Assembly: GCA_015066595.1 (NCBI GenBank)
Contig: SVNZ01000001.1
Coordinates: forward strand, 434,001-498,000
Reading direction: 5' to 3'
Length of the DNA stretch: 64,000 bases
Origin: Oscillospiraceae bacterium
GTDB lineage: Bacteria > Bacillota > Clostridia > Oscillospirales > Acutalibacteraceae
Shown: positions 8,115 to 18,098 of the stretch, piece after piece
Numbering within the stretch: the first letter of the stretch is position 1
Layout of the letters: each line of letters starts with the position of its first letter
Translations under genes and position numbers: made by a program
Notes under the pieces: generated by a model
Told to the model about the DNA's origin: nothing
The model's input: the letters and a program-made list of their open reading frames with translations, nothing else
Database searches by the model: none

Positions 8115-10307
8115 TCAATGTCTTGTGATAGAAATAATACCGCTGATATTAGCAAGTCGTGCCATAACACCACGCAAGTGATCCATGCCGTTGATATCAA
8201 TAGTTGCGGAAATAAGTGCCTGACCATCGGGAAGTTCGCGAGTGTTGAGCACATGGATATAAATATGCATAGCCGACAGCTGATTTGTAACATCAGCAAG
8301 CAAACCAATGCGGTCTTTGACGATAATCTCCAGTGTTGACTGGAAAGTCTCTTTGATATCATCTTCCCAGTGTGCCCCTACCCAACGCTGTGGCTCCTCA
8401 CACTGTGAAATATCTACAGGAACGTTAGTACAACTGCGTTTGTGGATAGACACGCCAAAGCCACGTGTGATAAATCCGATGATGTCATCACCAGGTAGTG
8501 GGTTGCAACATTTTGAGAACTTGATAAGACAGTCCTGAACACCTTCTACTGTGACACCGGAACCAACATGCTTTTTGCGAGGTGGTACACTCGGGTCTTT
8601 GACTGTAACATCTTCTTGAATATCTTTTTTGTACTTTTTAAGGTACGCATCTTTAACACGTGGCATAATTTTCCATAACTGGGTACCACCATAGCCGATA
8701 GATGCATACAAATCATCAACAGTGTTGCAGTGTTGACGTTGCATAATACCTGACAAACACTCTGCCAGATCTTTTTCCTCAAAATGCATTCCTGCTTTTT
8801 TGAGTTCGTGCTCAAACTGCTCTCTACCTTCGATGATATTTTCTTCTCTACGCTCTTTTTTGAACCACGAGCGGATTTTTGCTTTTGCCTGATTAGTCTT
8901 AACTATATTGAGCCAGTCACGCTTTGGTCCTGTACCCTCTTTTTGGGTCAGTATCTCAACGATCTCTCCTGTTTTTACCTGATAGTCGATAGGCACAATA
9001 CGTCTGTCAACCTTTGCACCTATCATACGGTTGCCGACAGCTGTATGGATAGCATATGCCATATCGATAACTGTAGCTCCAACAGGAAGAGAAACAACAT
9101 CACCCTTAGGTGTGAAAACATAAACCTCGTCAGGTGATAGGTCGTTTTTGATAGTTTTGACGATATCTGTAGCGTCCTCAGCTTCGGACTGGATTTCAAG
9201 AGTTTTTCTAATCCACGTAAGTCTGTCCTCAAGAGAACCAGAGTCGGCGTTTTTCATGCCGAGTTTGTACTTCCAGTGAGCTGCGATACCGTACTCCGCT
9301 GTCTGGTGCATCTCATAAGTACGAATCTGCACCTCAAACGGTACACTGTTTTTGTCAAAAACAGTGGTGTGGAGCGACTGGTACATATTAGGTTTTGGGG
9401 TAGAAATGTAGTCTTTGAATCTATTTGGGAGCGGAGTAAAAATATCGTGAACGATACCAAGCACGTTGTAACAGTCAGAAATCGAATCAACAATAACACG
9501 CACTGCAAAAATATCAAAAATCTGGTCGAGTGTCTTGCCCTGCATATAGGTCTTTCGATAGATAGACAAAGCACTCTTAACACGTCCGTTGATGGTGACG
9601 TGCTCGATATGCCCGTTTGTTTTTTCGAGTATCTTTTGCTTTATGCTCTGAATAAACGCATTACGCTCGTTTTCGGATAGCTTGAGCTCTGTTTCAATCT
9701 CTTCATAAGCAACAGGGTCAAGGTAACGGATAGACAAGTCTTCGAGCTCTTCTTTGATGTTTTTCATACCGAGTCTGTGAGCTATAGGTGCGTAAACATC
9801 CAAACACTCTCTGGCTTTGTCTCTACGCTTTTGCTCAACTACACACGCAATAGTACGCATGTTATGAAGTCTGTCAGCAAGTTTTACGATGATAACACGG
9901 ATGTCGTTAGACATAGCCATAAGCATCTTACGGACGTTCTCTGCTTGTTGCTCTTCTCTATCAGTAAACTTGATTTTGCTTATTTTTGTGAGACCGTCAA
10001 CGAGTAGTGAGACTTCACTTCCGTACATTTCTTTTACGGTATCGAGTGTTACATCAGTGTCCTCAACAACATCGTGAAGAAGTGCCGCTACGATAGAATC
10101 TGTATCCATGCTCATATCAGCTAAAATACACGCTACTGATGTAGGGTGCAAAATATACGGTACACCGGAAACTCTACGCTGGTCACCGTGTGCTTTGTCA
10201 GCAAACTCGTACGCTGATGTAATCTTTTCTATATCGTAGTTGATGCTACTATTATTGAGCTTTGTAATAAGCTCGTGAAAGTCTTGATAATATATTCTTT
10301 CAGGCAT
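8115..10307 (-). CDS. rel: Bifunctional (p)ppGpp synthetase/hydrolase
   Basis: About 730 residues with the full long-RSH architecture: N-terminal HD hydrolase domain (LLHDVVEDTD), synthetase domain (RFKDYISTPKPNMYQSLHTTV), TGS domain from about residue 390 (VYVFTPKGDVVSLPVGATV) and a C-terminal ACT domain (LEIIVKDRIGLLADVTNQLS). The RxKD form of the synthetase loop (RFKD) marks bifunctional Rel rather than synthetase-only RelA. A GTG two codons upstream is in frame, but AGGAGG is best spaced for the ATG at 10307. The start overlaps the recJ stop. Confidence 0.95.
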   Translation of the reverse strand: MPERIYYQDFHELITKLNNSSINYDIEKITSAYEFADKAHGDQRRVSGVPYILHPTSVACILADMSMDTDSIVAALLHDVVEDTDVTLDTVKEMYGSEVSLLVDGLTKISKIKFTDREEQQAENVRKMLMAMSNDIRVIIVKLADRLHNMRTIACVVEQKRRDKARECLDVYAPIAHRLGMKNIKEELEDLSIRYLDPVAYEEIETELKLSENERNAFIQSIKQKILEKTNGHIEHVTINGRVKSALSIYRKTYMQGKTLDQIFDIFAVRVIVDSISDCYNVLGIVHDIFTPLPNRFKDYISTPKPNMYQSLHTTVFDKNSVPFEVQIRTYEMHQTAEYGIAAHWKYKLGMKNADSGSLEDRLTWIRKTLEIQSEAEDATDIVKTIKNDLSPDEVYVFTPKGDVVSLPVGATVIDMAYAIHTAVGNRMIGAKVDRRIVPIDYQVKTGEIVEILTQKEGTGPKRDWLNIVKTNQAKAKIRSWFKKERREENIIEGREQFEHELKKAGMHFEEKDLAECLSGIMQRQHCNTVDDLYASIGYGGTQLWKIMPRVKDAYLKKYKKDIQEDVTVKDPSVPPRKKHVGSGVTVEGVQDCLIKFSKCCNPLPGDDIIGFITRGFGVSIHKRSCTNVPVDISQCEEPQRWVGAHWEDDIKETFQSTLEIIVKDRIGLLADVTNQLSAMHIYIHVLNTRELPDGQALISATIDINGMDHLRGVMARLANISGIISITRH

Positions 10308-12351
10308 CGGCACTCACCTCCTTGAGTTTTTTGATAATTATAGAATCGTCCAGGTTCACTTTGCCCTCGACGTCACATAGCTTTATAACGCTAGAATTCA
10401 TACCCTCGTATATTTCAATCAGGGATAGCTCGCTCATACACTCGAGTATAACTCTGAGTCTGCCGAAAGGCAGTGTATCACAGCTAAGCCTATAAAGCAG
10501 GCTATCGACTGAGTAGCTATATCCTCCGTTTGCTCTAAGATAACGATAAACAAGGGCGAACTCTTCTCTGCTTGGGAGCAGTGATACAGCATTATCTTTG
10601 CTGATATCATCACCACGACAAAACGCTTCGAAAGTTTCTTTTGATGAAAGGATAGCTTCTTCATCTATATCTGAAAATCTCAGCTCTTTTATAATAACGC
10701 TAAGGCTTTCTATGTTGTTGTATATGTTTTTATCGAGTGTAACAGCGCAGTCGAGCGTGTCCCCTACTACGTAAGGAAACTCTTCCTTAGAAGTCGAAAA
10801 ACGCATCGCTGTAACAACGCTATCACCACGAGTCAAAGTTAATTTGAGATGTTTGCCACCACCCACTTCGTGGATGTCAGCAAGTTTCATATTATACAAA
10901 CCGAAAAGCGGTGTCGGGTTGCCGGCACCAAACGGTTCGAGCAAGCTCAGCTGGTCAGCAAGTGATACTGAAAGCTGGGCCGGGTTAAGCTTGCAATCAA
11001 GCTCGAGCTCAGGCACAGGAATCTCAACACTCTTTGCGTAATCGTTGATAGCTGTAATGAAAGCATCGATATTTTCTGCTTTCATACCAAAGCCAACAGC
11101 CATAGGATGACCGCCAAACTGAGTAAGCAAATCAGAACAAGCAAACACTGCATCGCACAACGAAAAACCTTTTACACTTCTCCCGGATGCTCTGCAAGTA
11201 TCATCATCAACGGAAATAACGATGCTAGGTTTTCCGTATGCTTCTTTAAGGCGGGAAGCAACGATACCGATAACACCTTGGTGCCAGTTTTCGCCACATA
11301 CGACGATAATTCTATTTTGTATTATAGATGGGTTACGCTTGATACGCTCATCAATGTCGTCTAAGATTTCTTTTTCTATTGCTTGGCGCTGAGTATTGTC
11401 CTCGCACAGCTCAAGTGCAATATCATAAGCTTGCTGTTCGTCATCAGTAAGTAGCATAGAAACAGTCTTTTTAGAAAGACCCAGTCTACCCCCTGCGTTA
11501 ATACGAGGAACAAGTGTAAAAGATATATTTCCTGTAGTAATCTTCCTGTTAGAAAGGCCGGACTCTTCAACTAAAGCGTTGATACCGCATCTGTCGGAGT
11601 TGCTGATGTGCAGTAGTCCGTTTTTCACGATAACACGGTTATCGGATATAAGCGGTACAATATCGCCTATAGTACCAAGTGCTGCTAAATCAGAGTAATT
11701 CTCAAGAATCTGCTCAGGATCAGCATATTCGCCCTCAATAGCCATAACAAGCTTTAGTGCAACGCCGACGCCAGATAATTCTTTAAAAGAACTATCGCAA
11801 CCATCCTGATGTAAATCAACTATAGCGACTGCATCAGGGAGCTCGGTGTTAGGCATATGGTGGTCTGTGATAACAGTATCAATACCAAGGCTCTTTGCGT
11901 AAGCAATCTCATCAACTGCTGCGATACCGTTATCGACAGTGATGATAAGTTTTACTTCATTTTCACACAGGAGGTTTACCGCCTCCATATTCATTCCATA
12001 TCCCTCTCCCTCTCGAGCAGGAATATAGAACATCACGTTCGCACCAACTGCTTCCAGATAAGAATAAAGCAATGCAGTCGAGGTTACGCCATCTGCATCA
12101 AAGTCACCGTAAATACATATTTTTTCATAGTTTTCTATCGCTGACTTTATGCGCACAACAGCTTTGTCCATATCTTTAATTTCAAACGGGTCTGTAAGCT
12201 CGCTGTCATTGTATAAAAAATCGTTGATATCTTCATCGGATACGATGCCTCGAATATCTAAAAGCATCGAAATGAGCATTGGCAATTCGTGTTTTGTCGA
12301 AATGGCAACAGCCCTGTCCTTATTAAGTTTTGCTACTGTCCACTTCTTCAT
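10300..12351 (-). CDS. recJ: Single-stranded-DNA-specific exonuclease RecJ
   Basis: A 683-residue protein with DHH phosphoesterase motifs: ICIYGDFDADGVTSTALL (motif I, about residues 78-95), IITVDNG, and ITDHHMPNTELPDA (the DHH), followed by the DHHA1 region with SGRSVKGFSLCDAV and GGHPMAVGFGM. It degrades single-stranded DNA 5' to 3' in recombination and mismatch repair. It is longer than E. coli RecJ (about 577) and has the C-terminal extension usual in Firmicutes. The last codons overlap the rel start. Confidence 0.94.
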   Translation of the reverse strand: MKKWTVAKLNKDRAVAISTKHELPMLISMLLDIRGIVSDEDINDFLYNDSELTDPFEIKDMDKAVVRIKSAIENYEKICIYGDFDADGVTSTALLYSYLEAVGANVMFYIPAREGEGYGMNMEAVNLLCENEVKLIITVDNGIAAVDEIAYAKSLGIDTVITDHHMPNTELPDAVAIVDLHQDGCDSSFKELSGVGVALKLVMAIEGEYADPEQILENYSDLAALGTIGDIVPLISDNRVIVKNGLLHISNSDRCGINALVEESGLSNRKITTGNISFTLVPRINAGGRLGLSKKTVSMLLTDDEQQAYDIALELCEDNTQRQAIEKEILDDIDERIKRNPSIIQNRIIVVCGENWHQGVIGIVASRLKEAYGKPSIVISVDDDTCRASGRSVKGFSLCDAVFACSDLLTQFGGHPMAVGFGMKAENIDAFITAINDYAKSVEIPVPELELDCKLNPAQLSVSLADQLSLLEPFGAGNPTPLFGLYNMKLADIHEVGGGKHLKLTLTRGDSVVTAMRFSTSKEEFPYVVGDTLDCAVTLDKNIYNNIESLSVIIKELRFSDIDEEAILSSKETFEAFCRGDDISKDNAVSLLPSREEFALVYRYLRANGGYSYSVDSLLYRLSCDTLPFGRLRVILECMSELSLIEIYEGMNSSVIKLCDVEGKVNLDDSIIIKKLKEVSADA

Positions 12352-12379
12352 AGCAGTACCCCAAAAAATTTAATATAAA

Positions 12380-14041
12380 TTATGCATCAGCTAAAAGATT
12401 TTTAGCGTGTTCGAGTGCGGTGTGTGTGATGTTTACACCATCAATAATACGGGCGAGTTCGTGCACTCTGCCGTCTGTATCAAGCTTTTTGACTTGCGTG
12501 TAAGTCTTGTCGTTTGTAAACTCCTTATTAATCAGGAAATGGCTATCAGCAAGGGCTGCAATCTGTGCCTGATGAGTAACGCACATAACCTGACGTTCAC
12601 GACTCACTTCTTTTAATTTCATACCTACTTTTTGTGCGGCTGAGCCGGATATACCCGTGTCGATTTCGTCAAATATCATAGTGTCTACGATATCGTGGCG
12701 AGAAAGCACGGTTTTGATAGCGAGCATCATTCTGGAAAGCTCACCGCCGGAGGCTATCTTTGTGACAGGTTTAGGGTCTTCGCCTAAGTTTACTGAAATC
12801 AGAAACTCGACTTTGTCTATACCTGATTTTGAAAGCTCGCACTCTTTGAAATCAACTACGAGTCTGACGTTAGGCATCTCTAAGAAAGCCATTTCTTTTT
12901 GTACCTGTGATGCGAACTCTTGTGCTTTTTGGTGTCTTATATCAGACAGCTTTTGTGCAATATCTCTTGCTTGCAATTCAAGCTGAATGAATCTTTCTTT
13001 AAGTTTCTCACGATTAGTATCGTAGTCTTCGAGCTCTTTAAGCTTTGTTTTAGATGACTCTAAGTACTCTAGCATTTCTTCTTCAGTTGCACCGTACTTG
13101 CGTGATAAACGATAGAGCAAATCGAGTCGTTCTTCTATCTGCTCAAGTCTATATGGGTCAGCCTCGATATCTGAAATGCTGTCTTCTATCAAGCTTGAGA
13201 TATCTTTGAGCTCGTAGAGTGCGTTAGCGAGTCTGTCGGATATATCTGACAAACTCTCCTGATACCGTGCAGACACAGAAAGTGCCGATGAAGCATCATC
13301 TGTCATACTGATAACTCCATCTATGTCATCATCACCGTCTAAGATAGATTTAGATTTCAACAGCGACTTGATGATTTTGTCAGAATTTAAAAGAACGGTT
13401 TTCTCTTGGTTCAGTGCATCGCTCTCGCCTACTGTGATGTCGGCTGATTCAAGCTCATCTATCTGATAACGAAGAAGGTCAATCTGTGCAAGACGAGCTT
13501 CTTCATCGTCACTAACGTTTTCAAAGGCTTCTTTTGCAACAACATACTCGTTATACTTCTCACGATACTTTAAAAGTAGTGGCTGGGTTTGTGAGAGTGC
13601 ATCTATGTAATGAAGATGCAGCGACGGTGACATCAGCTCAGCGTTGTCGCTTTGACCGTGAATGTTGATAAGATACTGTGACAGTTCTTTTAGTGCTGAA
13701 ACAGTCGCAGGTCGAGAGTTGATACGACAGTTGTTTTTGCCCGATAATGACATCTCTCGCTGTAAAATGACCATGCCGTCTTCGACCTCAAAACCGAGTG
13801 TGCGAGCCTTTTTCTCGACGTATTTCGATACATCCGTAAAAGTCGCACTGACGAAAGCACTGTTGCTACCGTTTCTGATAATCTGCTTTGTGGTACGAGA
13901 ACCTAGCACTGCGTTAATAGAATCAATAACGATACTTTTGCCGGCACCGGTTTCACCGGTCAGCACATTAAATCCGTGTGTGAAATCAATATTCGTTTTT
14001 TCGATAACTGCAATGTTTTCGATATACAAATTAGATAACAT
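12380..14041 (-). CDS. recN: DNA repair ATPase RecN
   Basis: A 553-residue SMC-like protein. The N-terminal head has Walker A GETGAGKS (residues 29-36). A long coiled-coil section (about 150-360) separates it from the C-terminal head with the ABC signature region ASGGELSRMMLAIK and Walker B MIFDEIDTGISG. RecN holds sister chromatids and acts early at double-strand breaks. It lies 15 bases after argR, the arrangement seen across Firmicutes (argR-recN), and 28 bases before recJ. Confidence 0.95.
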   Translation of the reverse strand: MLSNLYIENIAVIEKTNIDFTHGFNVLTGETGAGKSIVIDSINAVLGSRTTKQIIRNGSNSAFVSATFTDVSKYVEKKARTLGFEVEDGMVILQREMSLSGKNNCRINSRPATVSALKELSQYLINIHGQSDNAELMSPSLHLHYIDALSQTQPLLLKYREKYNEYVVAKEAFENVSDDEEARLAQIDLLRYQIDELESADITVGESDALNQEKTVLLNSDKIIKSLLKSKSILDGDDDIDGVISMTDDASSALSVSARYQESLSDISDRLANALYELKDISSLIEDSISDIEADPYRLEQIEERLDLLYRLSRKYGATEEEMLEYLESSKTKLKELEDYDTNREKLKERFIQLELQARDIAQKLSDIRHQKAQEFASQVQKEMAFLEMPNVRLVVDFKECELSKSGIDKVEFLISVNLGEDPKPVTKIASGGELSRMMLAIKTVLSRHDIVDTMIFDEIDTGISGSAAQKVGMKLKEVSRERQVMCVTHQAQIAALADSHFLINKEFTNDKTYTQVKKLDTDGRVHELARIIDGVNITHTALEHAKNLLADA

Positions 14042-14056
14042 AAAAAACCTCTAATA

Positions 14057-14506
14057 TCACTGAACGTATCCGGAAAATTCGTTCGAATAAGCACGTGCGG
14101 ACTCTTCGCTTTTGCATACGATGAAGATAGTATCGTCACCTGCAATAGTCCCCATAATTGCGTCGTGATCCATAGAATCAATCGCTGCACAAACAGCCTG
14201 TGCCATACCTGCGTAGGTTTTGACAACGACCATATTAAGGGCATATTCAACGCTTATAATAGATGAGTCGACTATATTTAAAAAGCCATTACCACTTGCG
14301 CTTTGCTTAGTTTGAGGAGCCTGGTAGCGATACTTCCCGTTTTGATCAAGTGACTTCGAAAGTCTGAGCTTTTTGATATCACGAGAAACCGTAGATTGGG
14401 TTACATCAAAGCCCTCAGCTTTTAAATACTCCAAAAGCTCCTCTTGCGTTGTGATAGGATATTTAGTTATAAGTTCAACAATTTTTGTGTGTCTATTAGA
14501 TTTCAT
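14057..14506 (-). CDS. argR: Arginine repressor ArgR/AhrC
   Basis: A 149-residue protein with an N-terminal winged helix (MKSNRHTKIVELITKYPITT, recognition helix region TQSTVSRDIKKL) and a C-terminal arginine-binding oligomerisation domain (GTIAGDDTIFIVCKS, where the GD residues bind arginine). It represses arginine synthesis genes as a hexamer with arginine. Its start shares one base with the nadK stop (TGATG), showing translational coupling. No arginine gene is nearby; its place beside recN is conserved for unknown reasons. Confidence 0.95.
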   Translation of the reverse strand: MKSNRHTKIVELITKYPITTQEELLEYLKAEGFDVTQSTVSRDIKKLRLSKSLDQNGKYRYQAPQTKQSASGNGFLNIVDSSIISVEYALNMVVVKTYAGMAQAVCAAIDSMDHDAIMGTIAGDDTIFIVCKSEESARAYSNEFSGYVQ

Positions 14507-15372
14507 CAGTTTTTCTCCTTTAGCTTTTCATTAAGCAAGGTGTAGAAATTTTTCTCTTTTAGAATTATAAGCTCCAGATAATCGTCAGATTTTGTGATAG
14601 TGATTTCGTCGCCTTTTTGAATCTCGACGTTGGTCTGGCCATCGACAACGAGATAGCTGTGGCTGACGTCTGCGTTGTCAACAATAGCTGTTAGAGTAGA
14701 ATCTTCTCTGAAAACCACCTGTCGTGATGACAGAGCGTGTGGACATAACGGTGTGAGCAAAATGCAGTCCATATCAGGCTCGATAACAGGTCCGCCACAA
14801 GAAAAGCTGTACGCTGTGGAGCCCGTAGGTGTAGCAAATATCATACCATCAGCACGATATGTGATGATACGCTCGTTATTAAGCAACACTGAGATATCAA
14901 TGATAGGCTTTAGTACATCACGGGTAATGGCTGCTTCGTTGACAGCTAAAAAGCGTTTTATCTCGTTACCACGTTTGAGTTCAACGTTGAGTAACATTCT
15001 GCGCTGTATTTTGTACTCACCCAAAAGGAGCTTTTTCAGTTCCTTTATCTCGTAGTACTCAATACCAGCAACAAAGCCTATGCGCCCCATATTGACACCG
15101 ATAAGCGGTTTTTTGTAAGTAGTTGCGAACTTTGCGTTATGAATGATAGTACCGTCGCCACCTACTGTGATAGCTAGGTCACTGTGTGCGATAACAGCCT
15201 CGTCTGTATCAAAAAAATCTATATTATCTTTATATTCAGTTAAGTTTGTTATTTCTTTTACAGAATTATTAAGTAAAACATCGGCTTTTTCTTGTATCAT
15301 AAGCTTTACGATTTGTTCACCGCAAATGACCGCCTGAGCCTTGTCGATATTGATAATGATACCGATTTTCAT
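14506..15372 (-). CDS. nadK: NAD kinase
   Basis: A 288-residue ATP-NAD kinase with the GGDGT motif (residues 71-75), IGVNMGRIGFVA and the substrate loop TPTGSTAYSFSCGGPVI. It phosphorylates NAD to NADP. GTGGTGAT precedes the ATG. It starts 12 bases after tlyA and its stop overlaps argR, so it is within the dxs-tlyA-nadK-argR-recN operon common in Gram-positives. Confidence 0.95.
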   Translation of the reverse strand: MKIGIIINIDKAQAVICGEQIVKLMIQEKADVLLNNSVKEITNLTEYKDNIDFFDTDEAVIAHSDLAITVGGDGTIIHNAKFATTYKKPLIGVNMGRIGFVAGIEYYEIKELKKLLLGEYKIQRRMLLNVELKRGNEIKRFLAVNEAAITRDVLKPIIDISVLLNNERIITYRADGMIFATPTGSTAYSFSCGGPVIEPDMDCILLTPLCPHALSSRQVVFREDSTLTAIVDNADVSHSYLVVDGQTNVEIQKGDEITITKSDDYLELIILKEKNFYTLLNEKLKEKN

Positions 15373-15384
15373 ATAATCACCACT

Positions 15385-16188
15385 TTATTTATCAAGTTGT
15401 GCGTGAGATTCTAACACTATCTGTTGTGCTGTCGTATCAGTAAGTTGTTGTGGGGTATCTGACTTCTTGATATGTATCAGATATTCTATGTTGCCTTGTG
15501 GGCCTTTGATAGGTGAAAAGTCAAGTCCGCATACAGAAAAACCGTTGTTAAGACAAAAATCAACGATCATTTCGACAACGTCTATATGAACGGTCTTATC
15601 TCTGACTACTCCATTTTTTCCAACCTTATCTTTGCCAGCTTCAAACTGTGGCTTGATAAGACAGACTGCCTCTCCCTTTTCACTTAAAAGTTCTCTTGCA
15701 ACAGGCAAAATAAGTTTGAGTGAAATAAAAGATACATCAACAGAGAAAAAGTCGATTCTGTCAGGGACTTGTTCGTCGGTGACATAACGCATATTGGTAC
15801 GCTCGAGATTGATAACTCTTTCGTCGTTGCGTAATTTCCACGCAAGCTGGCCATAGCCCACATCGACGGAATAGACTTTCTTTGCTCCGTTTTGGAGCAT
15901 ACAGTCAGTAAAGCCTCCAGTAGACGCACCGATATCCATCGTGACTTTATCAGTCAAGGTGATTGGAAAGCTCTCAATTGCTTTTTCGAGTTTATATCCG
16001 CCCCGGCTGACGTATTTTTGAGTTTCTCCTCGCACTTCGAGTGGCAGGTTTTCGTCATAAGAGACACCGCATTTGTCGGCTTTTTGGTTGTTGACGTAAA
16101 CCTGACCTGCCATAATAATGGCTTTTGCTTTTTCTCGGCTTTCTGCAAAGCCTTTTTCAAAAACAAGAACATCCAGTCGTTTTTTCAT
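15385..16188 (-). CDS. tlyA: TlyA-family rRNA methyltransferase (S4 and FtsJ domains)
   Basis: A 267-residue protein with an N-terminal S4 RNA-binding domain (KKRLDVLVFEKGFAESREKA) and an FtsJ-like Rossmann methyltransferase domain (DIGASTGGFTDCMLQNGA, the SAM-binding loop, about residues 83-100). TlyA 2'-O-methylates 16S and 23S rRNA in mycobacteria; the Firmicute orthologue (YqxC) is also annotated as a hemolysin, probably wrongly. It lies 15 bases downstream of dxs. Confidence 0.92.
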   Translation of the reverse strand: MKKRLDVLVFEKGFAESREKAKAIIMAGQVYVNNQKADKCGVSYDENLPLEVRGETQKYVSRGGYKLEKAIESFPITLTDKVTMDIGASTGGFTDCMLQNGAKKVYSVDVGYGQLAWKLRNDERVINLERTNMRYVTDEQVPDRIDFFSVDVSFISLKLILPVARELLSEKGEAVCLIKPQFEAGKDKVGKNGVVRDKTVHIDVVEMIVDFCLNNGFSVCGLDFSPIKGPQGNIEYLIHIKKSDTPQQLTDTTAQQIVLESHAQLDK

Positions 16189-16203
16189 TTTATCTCCGTT
16201 TTA

Positions 16204-18054
16204 TCAGTCGTTTTTCATAATATCGTACATAGACTGTGAGTCCAGGTGGTTGTTTCTGATAGCGTCTGCGACCTTTGAATGTGGTATAAATCGGTCTTCA
16301 ATCGCTGTGACCTTGTACAGACCTGTGTAGCCGATTTTTGTGAGTTCATAGTCAAATGTCTCACCAATACCGCCTGCTAAAATACCTTCTTCAAAAAAGT
16401 GAATTTTTTCAAAGCCTTTTGCGAACTCGATGGCTTTTTTATCAATCGGCTTGATTTTGCAAAGCTTCAGCACACAAATAGACTCACCGTCTTTTTTTAG
16501 CATCTCATAAGCTTTGACTGCGTTTGAAAAAAGTCTTCCGTAAGTAATAAGGAGCTTTTTCGCATTTCTATCGCCATAGATGTCATAGTTCATACTACTT
16601 TGTTCCAAGTCAGCTGGACGAGTTGTTTCAGCTCCTCTTGGATAGCGGATAGCAACCAAGCTGTCACATCCGTAAATCGCAGTGTTCAGCGACTGTTTCA
16701 TCTCGTCAAAATAACACGGTGAAAAAATAGTTGTGTTAGGAATGGAGTTGAGCATAGATACATCAAACACACCTTGGTGAGTTTCGCCATCTTCGCCAAC
16801 AATACCTGCCCTGTCAACAGCTACTACCATATGGAGCTTCTGCATAGCGGCATCGTGAAGGAGCTGGTCATAACCACGCTGTAAAAATGTCGAATAAACA
16901 GCAAAAACTGGTATCATACCCTTTGTTGCCATACCGCAAGAGAATGTAACAGCGTGTTCTTCAGCGATCCCCACATCAAAGAACCTGTCCTTAAATCTGC
17001 GAGAAAAGTCATAAAGTCCTGTGCCTGTTCGCATAGCTGCTGTAACGGCACAGATACGCTCGTCTTCTTGCGCTATTTTACACAGCCCTTCGCCAAACAC
17101 AGTAGAAAAATCTGTTTTTGATGAAATAGGCTCGCCTGTGTCTATATCAAACTGTCCGATACCGTGGAAGCTCGCAGAATCACTTTCTGCGTACTGATAA
17201 CCTTTGCCCTTCTTTGTCTGCACGTGCACAAGCACAGGGCCTTTTGTGGTTTTTGCGGCTTGCAGCGCATTTCTGAGCGAATCTATATCGTGACCGTCTA
17301 CCGGACCATAGTAGCGGTAACCCAGTTGGTCAAACAAAGTATCTTTGTAAACAATACGCTTTACGCGCTTTTTGGAGCGTTTTAAAGAATTTCTGATATG
17401 GTCACCAAGTGGAATACGCTCTAAAAAGTTGTCCATTCTGTTTTTAGCTCTAAGATATCCCGGCTTTACACGAATGCTTGTTAAGTACTTTGCCATAGCA
17501 CCGACGTTCTGGGATATAGACATCTTGTTATCGTTTAAGATAACAATAAAGTTCTTTTTAAATCGTCCTGCGTTATTAAGTCCTTCGTATGCAAGACCGC
17601 CAGTGAGTGACCCGTCACCTATAACTGCGATAGTATGGCTATCTTCACCTAAAAGCTGTTTAGCTTTAGCTATGCCGAAGGCGGCAGAAATAGAAGTGCT
17701 AGAGTGACCTGCGTTGAATGCATCGTACTCACTCTCGGATCTTTTCGGAAAACCCGAAAGCCCACCTTGTGTACGGATAGTGTTGATGCTGTCGAATCTG
17801 CCTGTGAGCATCTTGTGAGTATAGCATTGGTGTCCAACGTCCCAAACTATACTGTCATCAGGACAATCGAAAACATAGTGTAACATAACGGTAAGTTCAA
17901 CCACACCTAAATTCGGGGATAGATGACCGCCGTTACACGAAACAGTATCGATAATCTGCTCTCTTATTTCTTTGCACAGCTTTTTTAGCTGTGAGTTTGA
18001 AAGTGTTTTCAGGTCCTTGGGTGATTTAATTGTAGATAAAATTTCCTGTGACAT
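16204..18054 (-). CDS. dxs: 1-deoxy-D-xylulose-5-phosphate synthase
   Basis: A 616-residue thiamine-diphosphate enzyme, the first step of the MEP isoprenoid pathway (pyruvate plus glyceraldehyde-3-phosphate). Key stretches are VGHQCYTHKMLTGR, the ThDP/magnesium motif GDGSLTGGLAYEGLNNAG, YYGPVDGHD, and DVGIAEEHAVTFSCG containing the catalytic Glu. The frame extends 14 codons upstream to a TTG, but the ATG at 18054 has a short AGGT Shine-Dalgarno and gives the usual start MSQEIL. It follows ispA, so two isoprenoid genes are together. Confidence 0.95.
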   Translation of the reverse strand: MSQEILSTIKSPKDLKTLSNSQLKKLCKEIREQIIDTVSCNGGHLSPNLGVVELTVMLHYVFDCPDDSIVWDVGHQCYTHKMLTGRFDSINTIRTQGGLSGFPKRSESEYDAFNAGHSSTSISAAFGIAKAKQLLGEDSHTIAVIGDGSLTGGLAYEGLNNAGRFKKNFIVILNDNKMSISQNVGAMAKYLTSIRVKPGYLRAKNRMDNFLERIPLGDHIRNSLKRSKKRVKRIVYKDTLFDQLGYRYYGPVDGHDIDSLRNALQAAKTTKGPVLVHVQTKKGKGYQYAESDSASFHGIGQFDIDTGEPISSKTDFSTVFGEGLCKIAQEDERICAVTAAMRTGTGLYDFSRRFKDRFFDVGIAEEHAVTFSCGMATKGMIPVFAVYSTFLQRGYDQLLHDAAMQKLHMVVAVDRAGIVGEDGETHQGVFDVSMLNSIPNTTIFSPCYFDEMKQSLNTAIYGCDSLVAIRYPRGAETTRPADLEQSSMNYDIYGDRNAKKLLITYGRLFSNAVKAYEMLKKDGESICVLKLCKIKPIDKKAIEFAKGFEKIHFFEEGILAGGIGETFDYELTKIGYTGLYKVTAIEDRFIPHSKVADAIRNNHLDSQSMYDIMKND

Positions 18055-18098
18055 ATTATTACCTACTTTTCCTTTATCTGAATATATTGATACCAAAA